64,000 nt of DNA from an uncultured Prevotellaceae bacterium (GCA_900318865.1 ONMF01000012.1:1-64000), one strand, 5' to 3'; shown: positions 1-7,848, numbered from the stretch's first letter. Notes: generated by a model from the letters alone, not told the origin. Numbers and translations: made by a program.

Positions 1-182
1 GCGGAGCGGCACCGGGCGTATTGATTGTGCCTCTCCGAGGAACAATCCGTGAAACCGTCATCATCAACCCCATGTTTGCCGCCGTGGCGGCGCCGAAACC
101 TGGGGCTCTGTCAAATAATGCGTCTTCGACGCATCACACACACCGTGCCGTGGCAATTTCCCCCTTCAATTTAGTGGAGGTT

Positions 183-203
183 CCCCCTCTAAGTTAGAGG
201 GGG
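183..203. repeat. Perfect 21-base palindrome
   Basis: Two 10-base arms (CCCCCTCTAA and TTAGAGGGGG) flank a single central G. The core CTAA-G-TTAG is shared with the 15-base palindrome at 63714-63728, while the outer bases differ. It has no U-run on either side and no adjacent gene, so it is more likely a repeat-family member or protein-binding site than a simple terminator. Confidence 0.6.
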
Positions 204-481
204 TGGCCCGTAGGGTCGGGGGCGTGTGTCCCAGCGGCGACTTCGGCCACCATGCGGGGTGTGACCCCATTTTTTGCCGTCCGGCGGCAGTTGAGAAAGT
301 TGTTCAATGTTGTCCCGGTTGTTTTTGGTAATCTACTCTGCCGCCCCTGACGGGGCTATGCCGCGTAATGGGAAATGCCGAAAACAGGGGTTCCGCTTCG
401 CTTCACCCCTGCCTAAGCCCTGTCCGCCCTTGACGGGGCTTATCTGTTGAAATTGCCCTGTGGCAGGGCGTGGCAGTTCCT

Positions 482-496
482 CCCCTAAGCTAGGGG
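482..496. repeat. 15-base inverted repeat CCCCTA-AGC-TAGGGG
   Basis: Six-base arms separated by three bases, embedded in the GGCAGTTCCTCCCCTAAG string that has a relative near 16577-16595. Function unknown; it resembles the dispersed intergenic units of the rest of this gene-free stretch. Confidence 0.45.
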
Positions 497-619
497 AAAG
501 GCTACGGGTAGGCGAGCGCAGCTCGGGAATGGTGCCCGTCAGGGCGGAGGAGTGTGTGATGCCCGCATGGGTGCGGTGCCGCTAATTCGTAACGTTGGCT
601 GTCGCCGAAGTTACTCACG

Positions 620-671
620 CTCGGAAAATCTCAAACAAGTTTGGCTTTTCGCTCGCTTATTCGTAACTTTG
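620..671 (+). promoter_or_regulatory. Palindromic promoter module, nearly leaderless
   Basis: CTCGGAAAA (620-628) and TTTTCGCTC (646-654) bracket the inverted repeat CAAAC-AA-GTTTG (632-643). Exactly nine bases after TTTTCGCTC comes a consensus -7 box TAACTTTG (664-671), and the ATG follows four bases later. A decayed box TAACGTTG lies about 75 bases upstream (589-596), as if the unit had been duplicated. The same architecture precedes the helicase gene at 48400-48455. The short distance from box to ATG predicts an almost leaderless transcript. Confidence 0.65.
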
Positions 672-675
672 TGGT

Positions 676-1569
676 ATGAAGAAAATCCTGAAGGTTCATC
701 GCGTCAATGACTATGCCCGCTACATCGGGGCTCCGCAGCTGCATCCGCTTGTCTCGGTCATCCATTACGACGAGTTGGAGCATTGCCGGCATTCGCTCAA
801 CAATTACGACGTGTATGCCATTTTCATTGGCGATGAGACGCTTGAGGACTTGACCTACGGGCTCACATAGTACGACCTTCACCGGCATGCCCTGATGTGT
901 GTGGCCCCCGGCCAGATAGGTGGCAAGGCCGATACCGGCGAGGAAATCAGCACGCAGGGCTGGGCGCTGCTCTTCGACCCCGAACTCCTGCAAGGCAGCG
1001 ACCTCGAAAAGCGCATGCATGCCTACACCTTTTTCTCCTATAACACCAACGAGGCCCTGCTCATGACCGAGGAGCAACGGCACATCATCGTGCGGCTGAT
1101 GGAGGACATCCGCCAGGAACTCACCCGGCCCGATGAGCGCACAAGCCACATCGTGGTGGCTTATATCAAGCTCATTCTGGAATACATCGCGCGCTTTTAC
1201 GCGCAGCAGCTGTCCATGCCGTCGCAGGCCAGCAGTGACTTGCTCACGCGCTTCGAGAACCTGCTCGCCCGTTATTACGACGAGGGAACCTATCAAATTC
1301 ATGGCTTGCCCACCGTGAAATATTGCGCGCAGGAACTCTTTTTGTCGCCCAATTATTTCGGCGACCTCATCCGCCAGCTCACCGGCGACACGGCCGGTAA
1401 CGCCATTCGGCGCTTCGTCATGCAGCGGGCCCGCAACCTGCTGGTGGGCGGGCACACTGTGACGCAGACGGCCGAGCTGCTGGGCTTCCAGTATCCTCAG
1501 CATTTCACCCGCATGTTCAAGCGGTTTTATGCCATGTCGCCCAGGCAATACCTCGCCACCCGGCAGTGA
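676..1569 (+). pseudogene. AraC-family regulator broken by an in-frame TAG
   Basis: One continuous frame of about 297 codons encodes an AraC-type regulator: an N-terminal sensing region (ends ...FIGDETLEDLTYGLT), an in-frame TAG at 868-870, then YDLHRHALMCVAPGQ and a C-terminal pair of helix-turn-helix motifs (SPNYFGDLIRQLTG and TQTAELLGFQYPQHFTRMFKRF). The frame and protein-like composition continue without further damage, so a single C-to-T change (CAG to TAG, Gln to stop) explains it. AraC regulators of about this length are common next to NAD(P)H oxidoreductase clusters in Bacteroidales, and one lies convergent here, so it probably controlled that operon. A sequencing error or natural variant is possible. 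TAG serves as a normal stop elsewhere in the window, so recoding is unlikely. Confidence 0.8.
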
Positions 1570-1632
1570 AGCTACATCTCTTTGGGGAGCCGCCTGCCAG
1601 TTTCCTGCGGATCGGCAATTGGCCCGCACACT

Positions 1633-1677
1633 GAAAAAAAGGTCAAGTAGCCCGCCGGGCATTCTTGACCTTTTTTC
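1633..1677. terminator. Bidirectional intrinsic terminator
   Basis: Arms GAAAAAAAGGTCAAG (1633-1647) and CTTGACCTTTTTTC (1664-1677) form a stem with an A-run on one side and a U-run on the other; an inner GCCCG-C-CGGGC extends the hairpin. It sits between convergent genes, the broken araC gene and the flavodoxin gene, and should stop transcription from both. Confidence 0.85.
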
Positions 1678-1724
1678 AATCCGAATCGGTCTTGGCGTAA
1701 TGACCGATTGGGGCTTATTGTGTG

Positions 1725-2405
1725 TTATTGTGAGCGTTGTTTTCCGTAGCCCAGGGTATTGAGCCATTTCTCGACACGTGCCTTGCCGCTGCGCACATCG
1801 TGCCCGTACATGGAGAACTCGCCTGTGACGGTGGCATCGTGGTATTGCTCCTTCAGGTCCTTCACACAGCGTCCCAAGCCGGAACCCTCGTGGGTGGTGA
1901 AGGGAATGAGGGTCTTGCCATTGAGGTCGTACTGCTTGAAAAAGGTGAACATGACTTGCGGCCAGGTGCCCCACCACACGGGACCACCGATAAAGATGGT
2001 CTGGTAGCCGGTCAGGTCCACACTGCCGTCGAAGGGTGGCAGCTCACCTTTGCGCTGCTCTTCGAGCGCAAGGTCGCACAGGGGCTTGTAGGCCATGCCG
2101 TCGTATTTGTTCGTCTTGATTTCAAACTGGTCGGCACCGGTGAATTCCGTGATGTAATCGGCCACGATTTTCGTGTTGCCCACCTCGATGTTACCCACCG
2201 AATAGTTGTCGCCCGCGTGAGAGAAGAACACGATGAGCGCTTTCTGCCCGTCATTGTCGGCAGGCTGCGTGGTCGTGGCGGCTTCCGCCTTGGGGTTGGC
2301 GGCCCCGGCCTCGGCCTCGCCCGCAGGTGTGGCAGTGCCCTTGCATGCAGTGGAAGTCAATAGGCACACAGCCATGGTAAAGAGAGATTTCAGGGTTTTC
2401 ATCAT
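1725..2405 (-). CDS. Flavodoxin-fold lipoprotein
   Basis: A 226-residue protein with a lipoprotein signal peptide (lipobox STAC, Cys about 21), a low-complexity Ala/Glu/Thr linker to about residue 50, then a flavodoxin domain (KALIVFFSHAGDNYSVGNIEVG, phosphate loop; FIGGPVWWGTWPQVMFTFF, flavin ring region). Flavodoxins bind FMN and carry electrons; most are cytoplasmic, so export and lipidation are notable and imply a role in the periplasm or on a membrane face. It is the last gene of an operon after an alcohol dehydrogenase and an aldo-keto reductase; the start is coupled to the preceding stop (TAATG). The redox partner is unknown. Confidence 0.8.
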   Translation of the reverse strand: MMKTLKSLFTMAVCLLTSTACKGTATPAGEAEAGAANPKAEAATTTQPADNDGQKALIVFFSHAGDNYSVGNIEVGNTKIVADYITEFTGADQFEIKTNKYDGMAYKPLCDLALEEQRKGELPPFDGSVDLTGYQTIFIGGPVWWGTWPQVMFTFFKQYDLNGKTLIPFTTHEGSGLGRCVKDLKEQYHDATVTGEFSMYGHDVRSGKARVEKWLNTLGYGKQRSQ

Positions 2406-3250
2406 TATCCGTAAGTTTTAATGAGATGTTTCACAAATTGCGGGTCTTGGAAATTGATTGTTCCCTCGTCGTGCTGGTTCATGGCTGTGATTTGTGCCAT
2501 TTCCTGCCCGGTGAGGGTGAAGTCGAAGATGTCGAGGTTCTGTGCCATGCGTTCCTTGTGGGCTGACTTGGGAATGGCCACAATGCCTCGCTGCGTGAGC
2601 CACCGCAGGGCCACCTGCGCCGCCGTTTTGCCGTAACGGGTGCCGATGGCTGCCAGCTGCTCGCTCTTGACGATACCGTCCACTCCCTGGCCGCCCAGCG
2701 GGCCCCAGGCCATCATTTCGGTGCCGTATTCGTTCAGCAGAGGCCGGATGCCCGTCTGCTGAATCATCACGTTACATTGCAACTGATTCACCATGGGCTT
2801 CACATCCACGTAGTGGGCAAAGTCGAAGAAGCGCGCCGCCTGGAAATTCGACACGCCGATGGCGCGCACCTTGCCGTCGCGGTAGGCCTTCTCTATGGCC
2901 CGCCATGAGCCGAACACGTCGCCATAGGCCTGATGGATGAGCAGAAGGTCGATGTAATCGGTCTGCAACTTGCTCAGGCTCTGGTCGATGCTCTCGGCGG
3001 CGCGTTGTTCGCCGGCATTTGAGATCCACACTTTTGTCACCAGAAAAATGTCGTCGCGCTTGATGCCGCTTTTCTTGATGGCCGCGCCCACGCCTTCCTC
3101 GTTGAAATAGGCCTGCGCCGTGTCGATGAGCCGGTAACCCACCGAGAGCGCGTCGCTCACACACCGCTCGGCCTCTTGTGGCGGCACGAGAAACACCCCA
3201 TAGCCCAGCAGGGGCATTTCCACATCGTTAGATAGTTTGATTGTTTCCAT
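2405..3250 (-). CDS. Aldo-keto reductase
   Basis: A 281-residue NADPH-dependent aldo-keto reductase. The catalytic tetrad is visible: Asp43 and Tyr48 in LIDTAQAYFNEEGVG, Lys73 in LVTKVWI, His106 in LLLIHQAYGD; the C-terminal IPKS and the following basic residues fit the NADPH 2'-phosphate pocket. Family members reduce aldehydes, methylglyoxal or sugar ketones; the substrate here cannot be told. No signal peptide, so cytoplasmic. It starts two bases after the alcohol dehydrogenase stop and shares a base with the next start, so the three genes are translated from one mRNA. Together they suggest carbonyl detoxification under redox stress (inference). Confidence 0.9.
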   Translation of the reverse strand: METIKLSNDVEMPLLGYGVFLVPPQEAERCVSDALSVGYRLIDTAQAYFNEEGVGAAIKKSGIKRDDIFLVTKVWISNAGEQRAAESIDQSLSKLQTDYIDLLLIHQAYGDVFGSWRAIEKAYRDGKVRAIGVSNFQAARFFDFAHYVDVKPMVNQLQCNVMIQQTGIRPLLNEYGTEMMAWGPLGGQGVDGIVKSEQLAAIGTRYGKTAAQVALRWLTQRGIVAIPKSAHKERMAQNLDIFDFTLTGQEMAQITAMNQHDEGTINFQDPQFVKHLIKTYG

Positions 3251-3251
3251 A

Positions 3252-4415
3252 TCAGAGACTTGCTGTTAAGATTTCCTTGATATCTTGTTCGGTGAGGGGA
3301 GCGTAAGCATTCTCGAGACCCTCGTTCACTGCGATGTGATGAGCCATCTCGTCGATGCGACTGTCGTCGATGCCCACTTCACGCAGATGCATGGGAATGT
3401 GGATGCTCTCGAAGAAAGCGGCGGTGGCGTCGATGGCTTTTTCAGCTATTTCCTGCTTGGGCAAGGAAGCGTCGATGCCGAAGACGTTGATGCCATATTT
3501 CACGAAGCGGTCGATGGTCTTTTCGCTCAGAATGTGGCGCATCCATCGCGGCGTGATGATGGCCAGACCCTCGCCGTGGGTGATGTCGTAGTAGGCGCTC
3601 AGGGCATGTTCAATGCCGTGGCAAGGCCATCCGCTGGGGCTGTTGCCGAGCGACAGAATACCGTTGCATCCATAGGTGCAGCATAGCATCATCTCGGCCC
3701 TCGCGGTGTAGTCCTCGGGGTTGTCGAGGCACTTGCGGGCATTCACCATGAGGCTGCGCAGCATCGATTCACAGAAGCCGTCGTTCAGCAGCGTCGTGTC
3801 GGCGGCAAAGTATTGCTCTATGGTGTGGTTCATGGCATCGGCACAGCCTGCGGCAGTCTGCTTCTTCGACACGGTGAACGTATAGACAGGGTCGAGTATA
3901 GAGCACACGGGGAAGAGCAACGGGTCGACGTAACCGATTTTGTCGTTAGTCTCGGTGCGCGAAATCACGCCACCGCAGTCGTACTCCGAGCCCGTGGCCG
4001 CCAGTGTCAGGATGTCGACAATGGGCAGTGCGGCCTGTGCTTTCACCTTGTAAGTGATCAGGTCCCACACGTCGCCGTCGTACTTGGCGCCTGCGGCAAT
4101 AGCCTTCGAGCAGTCGAGCACCGAGCCGCCGCCCACAGCCAGGATAACGTCGATTTGCTCGGCCTTGCAGATGCGCACGCCCTCCAGCACACTGGGGTCG
4201 TACTTCGGGTTGGGCTGAATACCGGGCAACTCGAAAATCTCGAAATCTTTCAGCAGTTCTTTCACCCGGTCGTAGAGACCGATTTTCTTGATGCTGCCGC
4301 CGCCATAGGTGAGCAGCACACGCTTGCCAAGGTGACGCATCACCTCAGGCAGTTTCACAATCGACTCCTTGCCGAAGATGAGCCGTGTGGGAGTCATGTA
4401 ATCGAAGTTTTGCAT
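3252..4415 (-). CDS. Iron-containing alcohol dehydrogenase (YqhD/BDH type)
   Basis: A 387-residue member of the group III metal-dependent alcohol dehydrogenases, close in length and spacing to E. coli YqhD. The cofactor motif GGGS is at about 95-98, and the metal ligands Asp193, His197, His266 and His280 fall in CADAMNHTIEQ and HGIEHALSAYYDITHGEG. YqhD-like enzymes use NADPH to reduce short aldehydes to alcohols. First gene of a three-gene operon with an aldo-keto reductase and an exported flavodoxin. The nearby AraC gene, now interrupted, is the likely regulator; loss of it could leave this operon uninduced or constitutive. Confidence 0.92.
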   Translation of the reverse strand: MQNFDYMTPTRLIFGKESIVKLPEVMRHLGKRVLLTYGGGSIKKIGLYDRVKELLKDFEIFELPGIQPNPKYDPSVLEGVRICKAEQIDVILAVGGGSVLDCSKAIAAGAKYDGDVWDLITYKVKAQAALPIVDILTLAATGSEYDCGGVISRTETNDKIGYVDPLLFPVCSILDPVYTFTVSKKQTAAGCADAMNHTIEQYFAADTTLLNDGFCESMLRSLMVNARKCLDNPEDYTARAEMMLCCTYGCNGILSLGNSPSGWPCHGIEHALSAYYDITHGEGLAIITPRWMRHILSEKTIDRFVKYGINVFGIDASLPKQEIAEKAIDATAAFFESIHIPMHLREVGIDDSRIDEMAHHIAVNEGLENAYAPLTEQDIKEILTASL

Positions 4416-4496
4416 AATTCTGTCAGGGGGTTAAGTGTCTGTGTTACAAAGTTTGTTGCTATTCGTTTTTAATGGTTCGTATAATCTTTACTTGCG

Positions 4497-4504
4497 CAAA
4501 ATTA
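4497..4504 (-). promoter_or_regulatory. Putative -7 box for the alcohol dehydrogenase operon
   Basis: CAAAATTA on the plus strand reads TAATTTTG on the minus strand, a match to the Bacteroidetes -7 consensus, and would give a leader of about 80 bases. No good -33 element is seen at the proper distance, which would fit a promoter dependent on an activator such as AraC. Confidence 0.4.
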
Positions 4505-4640
4505 GGAAAAAACATCTTCGTGCCTGTTATCTATCTTACGGAAAAAATGACCAAAATTACCGAATCGTAATTCAAAAACAGCCGGGCAAGCCGTTTTTTA
4601 CCAAAATGGGTGATTGATGGGCAATGGGGGACAATAAGAT

Positions 4641-4671
4641 TTTGTCAATTGTGGGAAAAGCGTTATATTTG
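4641..4671 (+). promoter_or_regulatory. Bacteroidetes-type promoter
   Basis: TTTG (4641-4644), a 19-base spacer and TATATTTG (4664-4671) match the sigma-ABfr consensus. It should drive the outer-membrane barrel gene that begins 53 bases downstream. Confidence 0.75.
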
Positions 4672-4724
4672 CAAGTTGAATTAGAACAAAGTGACAAATT
4701 ATTGACCAAAATTTTTATAATAAA

Positions 4725-5198
4725 ATGAAAAAAGCTTTATTGATTCTTTTCATGGCCGTTCTCGGCATGGGAGCTGCCACAGCCCAGGTTCACAAGGGTG
4801 AATTTGCCGTGGGCGCAAACTTGGTGTGGGGTAGTGAAATCGAGAACTTCGGTTTGGGAGCCCATGCACGTTATGCCATTATTGACAACCTGCGTGCCGA
4901 GGCCGGTTTCAACGGCTTCTTCAAGAACAAGGGCGTGAACTGCTGGGAAATCAATCTGGACGCTCATTACCTGATTGGGCTGTATCAGCAACGACTCTTC
5001 ATCTACCCGGTGCTCGGTTTGAACTACACGATGGTATCGGCAAACGATGTGGACAACAACCACATGGGTTTGAACCTGGGCGGCGGATTGGAATTCGAAA
5101 TCAATGACCGCTGGGGGGTGAATTTTGAGTATCGCCACACGATTGTCAAGGATGTCGACCAGAGTGTGATTGCACTGGGTGCCAATTACACGTTCTGA
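4725..5198 (+). CDS. Small outer-membrane beta-barrel protein
   Basis: A 157-residue protein with a signal peptide (cleavage near AATAQ, residue 21), followed by alternating hydrophobic strands with many aromatic and Gly residues and a C-terminal Phe (ALGANYTF), the outer-membrane sorting signal. The length suits an eight-stranded barrel of the OmpX/opacity porin-like type. Such proteins usually have structural or adhesive roles; no substrate can be inferred. Transcribed alone from its own promoter, with a terminator just behind it. Confidence 0.75.
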   Translation: MKKALLILFMAVLGMGAATAQVHKGEFAVGANLVWGSEIENFGLGAHARYAIIDNLRAEAGFNGFFKNKGVNCWEINLDAHYLIGLYQQRLFIYPVLGLNYTMVSANDVDNNHMGLNLGGGLEFEINDRWGVNFEYRHTIVKDVDQSVIALGANYTF

Positions 5199-5240
5199 TA
5201 GCAGGCTACTGCCGGCAATCATTGTCACAACTTATTATCC

Positions 5241-5279
5241 GGGCAGCACGACTATTCGTCGGCGCTGCCCTGTTTTTTT
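5241..5279 (+). terminator. Intrinsic terminator overlapping the convergent gene end
   Basis: GGGCAGC (5241-5247) pairs with GCTGCCC (5264-5270), with an inner ACGA/TCGT pair, followed by seven T (5273-5279). It terminates the barrel gene. The hairpin includes the last codons and stop of the convergent minus-strand gene. Confidence 0.8.
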
Positions 5280-5541
5280 GTGCCGCGCAGGCGGGCCTTC
5301 AAGCGCCGGTAACCCTCAACGCCCAGGATGGTGAGCCCCCGTACTGGAACGTTTTTGCCGCTCCGAAGAGGATGAACCGCAGCACGCCCTTGGCCGTGGC
5401 ACTGATGGGCAGGGCCATTTGCGCGAATGACAGGATGTAGCAGGGCACACACAGGGCCAGCACCGTCACACCCGTGCGGAACGAGAGCGACTGTAGCCAG
5501 CGCTTGATGTGTGAGAACCATTGTGCCAGGCGTTGTTTCAT
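5252..5541 (-). pseudogene. Frameshifted small membrane protein
   Basis: The gene opens with MKQRLAQWFSHIKRWLQSLS, then two hydrophobic segments (TGVTVLALCVPCYILSFAQM and GVLRFILFGAAKTF) and reaches FQYGG; there the frame slips. The neighbouring frame continues sensibly as LTILGVEGYRRLKARLRGTK and ends in a TAG at 5252-5254. Adding one G to the G/C run at 5336-5340 would restore a protein of about 96 residues. Similar short two-helix proteins occur across Bacteroidales (from memory; function unknown). The start overlaps the TPR gene stop by four bases (ATGA). A homopolymer sequencing error is as likely as a real mutation; unrepaired, the product is an 80-residue truncated form. Confidence 0.7.
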
Positions 5542-5825
5542 GGATTGTAAAGGTCGTGGTTATAGAAATTGAGCACCTGCTGGGCGGCACGGTAGGCTTC
5601 GGCCGCCGGGCCGTCGGGGTCAAGTTCCACGGCCTCGAGATAATTGTTGATGGCATGGCTCCAGTCGCCCGTCTGGCGGAAGGCGTTGCCGCGCAGGTAA
5701 TAGGCCATGGCCAGTGTTTGCGGCTTGGCGGCACTGGCCGAGATTAGCCTTGTGGCTTCCTCGATGGCTTGTTCCGACCGACTTTGGGCCAGCAGGGTGC
5801 GGATGTGCTCCAGTGTTGTGTCCAT
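5538..5825 (-). CDS. Small TPR protein
   Basis: A 95-residue cytoplasmic protein of helical repeats; the clearest tetratricopeptide repeat is AYYLRGNAFRQTGDWSHAIN followed by NYLEAVELDPDG, with the canonical small/large residue pattern. TPRs bind other proteins; the partner is unknown. It begins five bases after the sugar isomerase-like gene and overlaps the start of the small membrane protein by four bases, so the two products may work together at the membrane (inference). Confidence 0.75.
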   Translation of the reverse strand: MDTTLEHIRTLLAQSRSEQAIEEATRLISASAAKPQTLAMAYYLRGNAFRQTGDWSHAINNYLEAVELDPDGPAAEAYRAAQQVLNFYNHDLYNP

Positions 5826-5829
5826 CGCG

Positions 5830-7050
5830 TCACAGGGCTATGGCGTTCATCAGCCTGTCAATCACTTCCTTGTTGTGGCCGGGCAGCACCACATGGTGGT
5901 TGCCGATGGGGTCGGTCAGGAAATAGTTAGCCTGCTCGGGCTGCGACAATTGCAGTACTTGCTGCGTGCGGCACATGCCGGGTTGTGACTCGTTGCGCAG
6001 CAAGGTGGCGTTTTGGGAAAAGTGGCGGGTCAAGTCGCCTGCAACCTTGAAGAGCGTCACGTCGCCGGTGGGCATGAATCCGCGTATGCCCACACCGATG
6101 CCCGACTCAAAGTGTGTGTCGAGCTCATAGTGCTCGACGATGTTGAGCGGAATGGTGCAGTGGGCCAGTGTGATTTGCCCCAGCTCAGGGTCGATGATGG
6201 CTGGATTGCACTGGAAACCGGCCTTGCCGGTGAGTGCCTGCCCGATGAGCATCGACAAGGCGGCGGGCACATCGCCCTCGCAGCCGGCTACGATGCCCTC
6301 GGCATTCAGTTGTGCCAATGCCAGGCAACCGGTGTTTTTTACGGCGGTGAGCAAGTCAAAACAGCGCAGGGTGAGGCCCTGCAGCCGATAGCGCTCCACG
6401 AGTTGCCGCAGGGCTTGATAAATGCGCATGGCCCCGGGGATGGCATGGCGTATGGCATCGGTGGGTGCCATGGCCTCAAGGGCTCTGTCGGTGACCTGGC
6501 CGTCGGCAGCTTCATGCGCGGCGAGCACTTCGGTCATGGGGATGTCGATCAGCTCGATGCCCAAGCGGTCATGCAATGCCTCGCGGTCGTAGCGGCTGGA
6601 GATGAGCCAATCGCTGGGTGCGCCCACCACGGCCAGTCGTGCTCCGTGCAGTTTCTGCCGTGCGATGCCCACGGTGGTGAGAACCTTGATTTGGCGGGTC
6701 ACATATTCGTTGCTGCCATGCAGGATTTCGCCTTTGATGCCTCGCTGCCGCAGATAGGAAAGAATTTCCATGGATGCCGCAAGCGAGTTGCTCTTGCCCG
6801 ACGTGAGCAGATAGAATGGCTGCCTCGACACGCGTTGCAGCATGGGGAGCAAGCGCTTGAAAATGCCTTCGGTGCCGCCGGTGCGCACATAAATCAAGTC
6901 GAGTGCATGGCTGCCGTAGGTGGCATAGTCGCTGCCCATCATCTCATAGTCGATGTGCAGATTGTCCAGAAACTGGCTGGTGGCGGCTTGTACGGCTTGT
7001 TCGTCGTGAAGTGCCGATGTGAGGGTGTAAATGGCTATTTTATCTTGCAT
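5830..7050 (-). CDS. L-fucose isomerase-like sugar isomerase family protein
   Basis: About 406 residues from the ATG chosen here (MQDKIAIYTLTSALHD); a longer reading would need a TTG start eight codons upstream and adds nothing conserved. The C-terminal stretch FLTDPIGNHHVVLPGHNKEV resembles the ANHHVLVYGDH ending of L-fucose isomerases, and the overall alpha/beta pattern fits that superfamily. Typical FucI is near 590 residues, so this is a short, divergent member and its substrate is uncertain. Located between an AlkZ-related gene and a TPR gene in one operon. Confidence 0.55.
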   Translation of the reverse strand: MQDKIAIYTLTSALHDEQAVQAATSQFLDNLHIDYEMMGSDYATYGSHALDLIYVRTGGTEGIFKRLLPMLQRVSRQPFYLLTSGKSNSLAASMEILSYLRQRGIKGEILHGSNEYVTRQIKVLTTVGIARQKLHGARLAVVGAPSDWLISSRYDREALHDRLGIELIDIPMTEVLAAHEAADGQVTDRALEAMAPTDAIRHAIPGAMRIYQALRQLVERYRLQGLTLRCFDLLTAVKNTGCLALAQLNAEGIVAGCEGDVPAALSMLIGQALTGKAGFQCNPAIIDPELGQITLAHCTIPLNIVEHYELDTHFESGIGVGIRGFMPTGDVTLFKVAGDLTRHFSQNATLLRNESQPGMCRTQQVLQLSQPEQANYFLTDPIGNHHVVLPGHNKEVIDRLMNAIAL

Positions 7051-7088
7051 GGCGATTAGGGGTTGGTTTATCAATGTTCATAAAACGG

Positions 7089-7820
7089 TTATTCAATGAT
7101 ACGGTCGATTTGCTGGGTGGTGGCATGGGGAATGAGCTGGTTCAGGTGCTGCCTGATCAGCTCGCGCGACTCTTCGGGCGTGCAGTCCACCATCATGCGG
7201 TCGGGCCCGAAGAAGTCTTCGGGCGTGCAATACCTTGCCACGCCCCAGCCGTAGCGCCGGCCGTGCTTGTCGTGGTTGTATTCAAAAGCGGCAATCAGCA
7301 CATGACCGCCCATTTGCAGCCGTGTGATGGCTGTGTCGAACGCCTCGCGGTCGGCCCGGCTGCGTTGATGGGGTAGCCGGGCGCCGACATCGGCCAGGAA
7401 TGAGCGCTCAAGCGGATTGCCGGCGCGGGTGGGGCGCTTGGGGGTGTATCCGCTCATGCGCTTCAATTGACGCGACAGCAGCGAATGGTTTTCGCGAAGC
7501 ACGTCGAGAATGAGTTGTTCGTCGGCACTCACGGTGTGGCGGCTGCGGCGGTAGTTGACCAAGTGTGGGTACCATCGCATGCTCACAAAGCATGCTTTGT
7601 TGCGGTAAAATTTACCATAGGCACAGTCTGCGTCGAGAATCACATCGCTCTTGTAATCCCACACGCCCATATCTTGCAGGCTGTCGTCGGGAAACCATAA
7701 CTCCGGCGGTGTCATCTCTTCGAGCGAGAAGTTGGCCACCTCACCCTTGAAAAAAGGCAGGAAGCCGCGTTCCACCACGGCTTGTGCCACATCGGCCTCG
7801 TTATGAATCATGGTAATCAT
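7089..7820 (-). CDS. AlkZ-related protein
   Basis: A 243-residue cytoplasmic protein, rich in basic and aromatic residues (PELWFPDDSLQDMGVWDYKS; FVSMRWYPHLVNYRRSRH), that I associate with the AlkZ-related family, winged-helix proteins distantly similar to the DNA glycosylases that unhook interstrand crosslinks. That link is from memory of the family name; the AlkZ catalytic QxQ motif is not evident, so glycosylase activity is doubtful. First gene of the operon with the isomerase-like, TPR and small membrane proteins. A second ATG three codons in (MIHNEAD) is an equally good start. Confidence 0.45.
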   Translation of the reverse strand: MITMIHNEADVAQAVVERGFLPFFKGEVANFSLEEMTPPELWFPDDSLQDMGVWDYKSDVILDADCAYGKFYRNKACFVSMRWYPHLVNYRRSRHTVSADEQLILDVLRENHSLLSRQLKRMSGYTPKRPTRAGNPLERSFLADVGARLPHQRSRADREAFDTAITRLQMGGHVLIAAFEYNHDKHGRRYGWGVARYCTPEDFFGPDRMMVDCTPEESRELIRQHLNQLIPHATTQQIDRIIE

Positions 7821-7848
7821 CGTTTGCTGTAATAGTTTTTTCCATGGG

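Larger units (their letters stand above)
1..619. other. Gene-free, palindrome-rich left end
   Basis: No reading frame here looks like a protein. The stretch holds several short repeats: two perfect palindromes listed separately, and three copies of a CCGCCC(C/T)TGACGGG motif (about 351-366, 425-440 and, inverted, 534-547). A GGCAGTTCCTC-CCTAAG string near 472-490 recurs in altered form near 16580. The pattern looks like accumulated intergenic repeat units rather than a decayed gene. What lies to the left of base 1 is unknown. Confidence 0.6.

Noticed and set aside
676..1569. Amber codon recoding (TAG read as an amino acid)
   Set aside because: TAG is used as an ordinary stop elsewhere, for example at 30093-30095 and 33848-33850, so a broken gene or error is simpler.
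7051..7074. TTG start for the isomerase-like gene
   Set aside because: The ATG at 7050 opens directly onto the conserved KIAIYTL strand; the extra eight codons look like leader sequence.
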